DNA of 7,223 nucleotides from an uncultured Alistipes sp. (GTDB taxonomy: Bacteria > Bacteroidota > Bacteroidia > Bacteroidales > Rikenellaceae), in assembly GCA_937880705.1 (NCBI GenBank), contig CALGRZ010000099.1, positions 1-7,223 of the forward strand. Reading direction: 5' to 3'. This document shows, piece by piece, positions 7,053 through 7,223 of this stretch. Every line of letters begins with the position of its first letter. Positions within the stretch are counted from its first letter, which is position 1. The notes under the pieces were generated by a model, which was not told the origin of the DNA, did no database searches, and saw only the letters and a list, made by a program, of their open reading frames with translations. The translations under genes were made by a program, and so were the position numbers.

Positions 7053-7063
7053 CAGCGCAAAAG
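7047..7063. repeat. Perfect 7-bp inverted repeat over the tRNA promoter
   Basis: CTTTTGC (7047-7053), AGC, GCAAAAG (7057-7063) forms a perfect 7-bp palindrome with a 3-bp centre. It covers most of the -7 box and the expected start of transcription. It is not followed by a T tract, so it is not a terminator. It could be an operator or a chance extension of the TTTTGC promoter sequence; TTTTGC also occurs at the -33 position (7021-7026). Confidence 0.6.
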
Positions 7064-7152
7064 CTACCGAAGAGCCACTTTAAGGGCCATGATGGGGCAC
7101 CTTTTGGGGCCTTGTGATGGATGGGAGATAGGCGTTGGAGGTAGTCAGAGAT
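7053..7152 (+). other. Non-coding leader between tRNA promoter and mature tRNA
   Basis: About 94 nt lie between the predicted transcription start and the first base of the mature tRNA, longer than needed for a simple 5' leader. No convincing coding sequence is seen. CTACC (7064-7068) and GGTAG (7140-7144) could pair to close the leader, and AAGGGCC (7082-7088) could pair imperfectly with GGGGCCTT (7106-7113), but these pairings are weak. The stretch is G-rich from about 7091 to 7140. It would be removed by RNase P. Confidence 0.5.
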
Positions 7153-7223
7153 GGTTCCGTAGCTCAGCTGGATAGAGCAACAGCCTTCTAAGCTGTGGGT
7201 CGTGGGTTCGAATCCCGCCGGAA
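7153..7223 (+). tRNA. tRNA-Arg (anticodon TCT), 3' end beyond the window
   Basis: The cloverleaf folds fully apart from the cut end. The acceptor 5' strand is GGTTCCG (7153-7159) and pairs with CGGAA (7219-7223) plus two bases outside. The D stem is GCTC/GAGC (7162-7165, 7175-7178). The anticodon stem ACAGC/GCTGT (7180-7184, 7192-7196) encloses the loop CTTCTAA with anticodon TCT at 7187-7189. The variable loop is 5 nt (7197-7201), and the T stem GTGGG/CCCGC (7202-7206, 7214-7218) holds the loop TTCGAAT. The anticodon reads AGA, and perhaps AGG by wobble. Most arginine codons in the genes here are CGC or CGT, so this tRNA serves the minor arginine codons. Two acceptor bases and the discriminator base are missing. 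Confidence 0.97.

Noticed and set aside
7202..7223. Integration site at the tRNA 3' end
   Set aside because: tRNA 3' ends often serve as attachment sites, but no integrase gene and no repeated copy of this sequence is seen in the window, and the gene end is cut off.

Overview
The window looks like a chromosomal housekeeping segment from a member of the Bacteroidota, most likely Bacteroidales. The GC-rich coding sequence would fit a Rikenellaceae/Alistipes-like organism, but that genus-level guess is inference. The evidence is the family-level look of the proteins (long RecQ with an extra C-terminal domain, RsmA and LptB sequences of Bacteroidales type) and promoters of the Bacteroides kind. 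One of these, ahead of the tRNA, matches TTTG-N19-TAnnTTTG exactly. No phage genes, insertion sequences, CRISPR arrays or rRNA genes are visible.

Left part, minus strand (1-2464): recQ (DNA helicase) is followed after 17 nt by rsmA/ksgA (16S rRNA dimethyltransferase), which runs off the left edge. The two probably share a transcript. Centre (2465-2550): an 86-bp divergent intergenic region of about 14% GC, in sharp contrast to its GC-rich surroundings. It carries a candidate -7 box for each direction and an AT-only inverted repeat touching the recQ start codon.

Right part, plus strand (2551-7010): a tightly packed five-gene run, lptB-aroA-aroC-prmC-recX. Gaps are 5 nt and 2 nt, then overlaps of 1 nt and 31 nt, so it is almost certainly one operon. 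It combines lipopolysaccharide export (LptB ATPase), the last two steps of chorismate synthesis (AroA then AroC), release-factor methylation (PrmC) and control of RecA (RecX). AroA and AroC work in sequence; the other genes share the transcript without an obvious common pathway. Far right (7011-7223): a strong promoter, a leader of about 94 nt, and a tRNA-Arg(TCT) gene cut by the window edge about three bases before its mature 3' end.

The window is largely ordinary, and I did not find a convincing new system. The points most worth a second look are a short, divergent chorismate synthase, unusual residues in the AroA substrate loop, an acidic tail on LptB, and a perfect 7-bp inverted repeat lying over the -7 box and start region of the tRNA promoter.
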